This document shows positions 23,750-25,984 of a stretch of 25,984 bases of DNA, in pieces. The DNA lies in contig CATBCG010000049.1 of assembly GCA_949502025.1 (NCBI GenBank), forward strand, positions 1 through 25,984, given 5' to 3'. The position numbers and the translations under genes are program-made. This DNA is from MGBC131033 sp910585655. Its GTDB lineage: Bacteria; Bacillota; Clostridia; Lachnospirales; Lachnospiraceae. Position 1 is the first letter of the stretch. Every line of letters begins with the position of its first letter. The notes beneath the pieces are model-generated. The model did not search any database and was not told the DNA's origin. It was given only the letters and a program-made list of their open reading frames with translations.

Positions 23750-24598
23750 ATGCCACAGCCATTTAATCAGGCAATCATGACAAATGACGGAGCAAAGCTT
23801 TTACTTCGGGCGCAGGCAGGCGAGGTAAAAATGCAATTCACAAGGATTGCAACCGGGAACGGAATTTATACCAACGAAGAAAAACAGATTTCAGAGCTGC
23901 AGAAAGCGACCGGGTTGAAATCAGAAAAAAACAGTTTTGGGTTTTCGGATATCAATATTTCGGACGAACACTCTGTAAAACTAACAGCCCTAATCACGAA
24001 TCATAATCCGCTCACAGGAGAAACGCTGATACAAGAAGGATACTATATCAATGAGATGGGACTTTTTGCAAAAGCCATAGAAGGAGAGGAAAGCGAGGAA
24101 GTTTTATACTCTATCACTACAGTAGCAGAGGGCAACGGGGACTTTATGCCGCCTTATAACGGCTATAGCCCGGCACAAATCATACAGGATTATTATATCA
24201 CAGTAAACAATTCGGCGGAGGTTACGGTACAGACCGGATGGGGAGCGTTATCACTGGCAACAGCAGATGATTTGATGGAAATTAAAGAAACTTTAAAAAC
24301 TGTAGCCTCTTCGGAGGAAATACAAACCATTAGGGAACTAATAAAAGAAAGTGTTCATGTCCACGAAAACAAATTGATTTTAGATGCCATCAATCAAGAA
24401 ACAATATTATCTTGGGATGGCAAACAGGACGCAGAGGAAGGAAAAGGACTGTCAGAGGAAAACTACACGCTAGAAGAAAAGGAGAAATTAAGTAGTGTAG
24501 AGCCAGGAGCGCAGCCCCGGATTGGTGTACCTGTATATATCAGTGCTACAGCGCCATCAAATACAGACGGATTGTGGGTAGTACCGCCAGAAACATAA
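23750..24598 (+). CDS. Tail fibre protein with DUF3751-like N-terminal domain
   Basis: The 282-residue protein begins with a DUF3751-type attachment domain (about 1-165): NQAIMTNDGAKLLLRAQAGE, FTRIATGNGIYTNEEKQISE, LTGETLIQEGYYINEMGLFA. This domain links fibres to the baseplate in P2-like tails. A helical stretch (170-210, LMEIKETLKTVASSEEIQTI) and a short C-terminal region including NYTLEEKEKLSSVEPGAQP-type sequence and GVPVYISATAPSNTDGLWVV follow, the latter seen in many phage fibre ends. It is short for a fibre, so host contact probably depends on the tail-tip genes after it. AAGGAGG precedes the ATG. Confidence 0.85.
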   Translation: MPQPFNQAIMTNDGAKLLLRAQAGEVKMQFTRIATGNGIYTNEEKQISELQKATGLKSEKNSFGFSDINISDEHSVKLTALITNHNPLTGETLIQEGYYINEMGLFAKAIEGEESEEVLYSITTVAEGNGDFMPPYNGYSPAQIIQDYYITVNNSAEVTVQTGWGALSLATADDLMEIKETLKTVASSEEIQTIRELIKESVHVHENKLILDAINQETILSWDGKQDAEEGKGLSEENYTLEEKEKLSSVEPGAQPRIGVPVYISATAPSNTDGLWVVPPET

Positions 24599-24611
24599 GG
24601 AGGATGATAAC

Positions 24612-25260
24612 ATGCCTTTAATCTACAGTGCAGAGGCAGGCGCCTTTGTAGAGGCGGAAACACCCCGGATAAGCATGGGGGGGGGTATTTTGTGACAGTG
24701 TAGGACGAGTTTACCAGGATGGTGCCTGGCGGGATGTATGGCCGACCAAACGCTGGCTTTACCGGAATGGTGATGAGTGTACGGGTGTGACGGGAGGCTG
24801 GGTGTTCCCGGTTATGCAAACAGAAAAAGATGTATTTGACTATAAGCACGACGGAAGTAGCACAAGGGAAAAGAGGAAAAGAAGCATCTACCTGCATGCC
24901 ATTGGTTCAGAACATTTAAACTCAGTTAGTGTATATACAAAAAAACCTATAGATTTTGTTGGGTATGGAAAATTATGCGTATTGTTAGATTATAAGATAA
25001 CGAACAATGGATATGTCTATCTCTCTCTTTTTAATGCAAAGCCAGATGGTATATATCCATGGGGAGGGGGAATGGTGAAATTAGGAATTGTGGGGATAGG
25101 AAGTAAAAGCGAGACAGGCAGGATAGTATCTTGTGCTGTTCCGGCGACAGAAAGCGCATATGTAAACCTATGGGGACAGCTCTGGAACGGCAACAACGCG
25201 TCCTCTGAAAGTACCTTTGCAGTGGAAATAAATATTAAAGAAATATGGCTAGAGCCATAG
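24612..25260 (+). pseudogene. Tail-tip / receptor-binding-like protein frameshifted at a G9 tract (possible phase-variable OFF state)
   Basis: ATG 24612 has AAGGAGG upstream but in frame stops at TGA 24693-24695, after only 27 residues, because of nine G at 24677-24685. With eight G the frame would continue to TAG 25258-25260, giving 215 residues: GAFVEAETPRISMGG, then VFCDSVGRVYQDGAWRDVWP, DECTGVTGGWVFP, and a beta-rich C-terminal domain (KKPIDFVGYGKLCVLLDYK) ending INIKEIWLEP. The downstream part resembles the gene at 25427 (DVWP, GD-C-VTGG, P-DF--Y-KLC), so it is a real coding sequence. An internal GTG 24787 lacks a good ribosome site. A mutation, sequencing error or reversible slippage are all possible. 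Confidence 0.8.
24677..24685 (+). repeat. Poly-G tract (G9)
   Basis: Nine consecutive G inside the 5' part of the frameshifted tail-tip gene, in codons ATG GGG GGG GGT. Of lengths 8, 9 and 10, only G8 keeps the long frame open; G9 stops after three more codons and G10 stops at TAG after TATTTTGTGACAG. Long G tracts are mutable by slipped-strand replication. Confidence 0.95.
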
Positions 25261-25276
25261 AAAGGAAGGAATTTAT

Positions 25277-25423
25277 ATGAGTAACTTTGAAAAAATTAAG
25301 AAATGGTACAAAGAAGGGCGCTGGGATATCCAGCGTGTATATAACGTCGTAGGTCGTCCATCCGGTATCACCAAAGAGGAGTACCAGGCGATTACCGGAT
25401 TTGTCTATCCGGTGAAGGAGTAG
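25277..25423 (+). CDS. xkdX: XkdX-like small phage protein
   Basis: The 48-codon product MSNFEKIKKWYKEGRWDIQR..., ending GITKEEYQAITGFVYPVKE, has the XkdX pattern: W-x-x-G...V..V..G.I..EEY..ITG. XkdX proteins are small and found near fibre genes in Bacillus PBSX-type and other Firmicute phages; their precise role is not established. GGAAGGA lies about 8 nt before the ATG. It stands between two related tail-tip genes and is followed three bases later by the next ATG. Confidence 0.82.
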   Translation: MSNFEKIKKWYKEGRWDIQRVYNVVGRPSGITKEEYQAITGFVYPVKE

Positions 25424-25426
25424 CCT

Positions 25427-25984
25427 ATGTCAATTTTGATAAAGCCAGACGATGCCTGGCAGGAGCCGGAACATATACGAAGGCAACAGCCGGATGGTAC
25501 ACTGCATGAGATAGAGGTAGTCCGGGCAAAAATTGGCAGCGAGTATGTAGACGTATGGCCAGAATACCAGCAAGCCGTACACTATTTAATGCTCTATGAT
25601 TATGGGGATATGTGTAAGGATGTGACAGGAGGATACTATGAAAGCGTCATCCAACCGGCTTGGGGAGATGGTGTAGGAACAGCAACGATTGGAAGCACAT
25701 ATTTGCAATGCTATGGGACAGGAAATGGTTCGATAGCCTTTACTACAAACCGTCCGGTGGATTTTACAGAATATGCGAAACTTTGCGGAGTGTATGAACG
25801 TTCGGAGGCTAACTCGAATGTATGGCAGTATATTGTCTATACTGGGAAAGATAAGCTGCCACTTTCATCATCTAGTACGGGTAGGACATGGCTTGGAAAC
25901 ACTGTTGGAGGTAGTATCTCAAAAAGATTTGCTGTTTATGCTGATATTTCTGCAATGTCAGGGAAGCATTATGTAGGAGTTGGA
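25427..25984 (+). CDS. Tail-tip / receptor-binding-like protein, partial at window end
   Basis: The frame is open from ATG 25427 (GAAGGAG at 25414-25420) to the last base, 186 codons without a stop, so the gene continues past the window. Residues: MSILIKPDDAWQEPEHIRRQ, AKIGSEYVDVWPEYQQAVHY, LYDYGDMCKDVTGGYYESVI, then a beta-rich domain (IAFTTNRPVDFTEYAKLCGV). The DVWP, VTGG and P-DF--Y-KLC segments line up with the frameshifted gene at 24612-25260, so the two are diverged paralogues. The phage-encoded tail location suggests host-surface binding. Function and C terminus cannot be judged. Confidence 0.78.
   Translation, partial: MSILIKPDDAWQEPEHIRRQQPDGTLHEIEVVRAKIGSEYVDVWPEYQQAVHYLMLYDYGDMCKDVTGGYYESVIQPAWGDGVGTATIGSTYLQCYGTGNGSIAFTTNRPVDFTEYAKLCGVYERSEANSNVWQYIVYTGKDKLPLSSSSTGRTWLGNTVGGSISKRFAVYADISAMSGKHYVGVG

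Noticed and set aside
24463..24897. Minus-strand open frame of 144 codons over the fibre and tail-tip genes
   Set aside because: It is opposite genes with recognisable homology and has a compositionally odd, proline/threonine-rich translation.
24787..25260. Independent gene starting at GTG 24787
   Set aside because: The open frame continues upstream to the G tract with meaningful sequence (DGAWRDVWP), and no ribosome binding site lies before this GTG.
25773..25976. Plus-strand open frame of 67 codons at the right end
   Set aside because: It is out of frame inside the open partial gene starting at 25427, which has a ribosome site and homology to its neighbour.

Overview
The window is about 26 kb from the late region of a temperate contractile-tailed (myovirus-type) phage or prophage. 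Every gene I can support reads left to right on the + strand. The host is most likely a Clostridia-class Firmicute, perhaps Lachnospiraceae. This is inferred from strong AGGAGG ribosome binding sites, frequent TTG/GTG starts, moderately AT-rich DNA, and Gram-positive phage families (DUF1492-like regulator, Rha, XkdX, DUF3751-type fibre, gpD with a C-terminal SH3-like domain). No host chromosomal gene, integrase, replication gene, lysis gene, tRNA, rRNA or CRISPR array is visible.

Layout. (1) 20-2885: early/middle genes: a ParB-like protein with a cysteine cluster, a small helix-hairpin-helix protein, a CxxC...CxC protein, two small phage proteins and a DUF1492/sigma-region-4-like regulator. 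(2) 2886-4200: a self-contained accessory cassette with its own promoter. A perfect 16-bp inverted-repeat operator overlaps that promoter. The cassette encodes a small ribbon-helix-helix-like protein and a Rha-family protein, has strong RNA hairpins between them, and ends in an intrinsic terminator. (3) 4201-4534: a purine-rich non-coding stretch next to the terminase genes, a candidate packaging (cos) region. (4) 4535-11530: packaging and head genes of lambda/HK97 type: Nu1-like small terminase, GpA-like large terminase, gpW-like joiner, lambda-type portal, S78 prohead protease, HK97-fold capsid, DUF2190 decoration protein and a small unknown. (5) 11523-13206: head-tail connection and tail completion. 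(6) 13222-18967: sheath, tube, the tail assembly chaperone pair E/E' made by a -1 frameshift, and tape measure. (7) 18980-23737: P2-like baseplate (X, D, V, U, gp25/W, J, I). (8) 23750-25984: fibre and tail-tip genes, including a gene frameshifted at a run of nine G, an XkdX-like protein, and a related gene cut by the window edge.

The head is lambda/HK97-like while tail and baseplate are P2-like, a common modular mix. The points most worth attention are: the poly-G tract that puts a probable receptor-binding/tail-tip gene out of frame by one base, suggesting phase variation; the T TTT TTA slippery site with a 66-codon -1 extension that has no start codon of its own; the operator-promoter of the RHH gene; and an exact 66-bp-period protein repeat in the tape measure.
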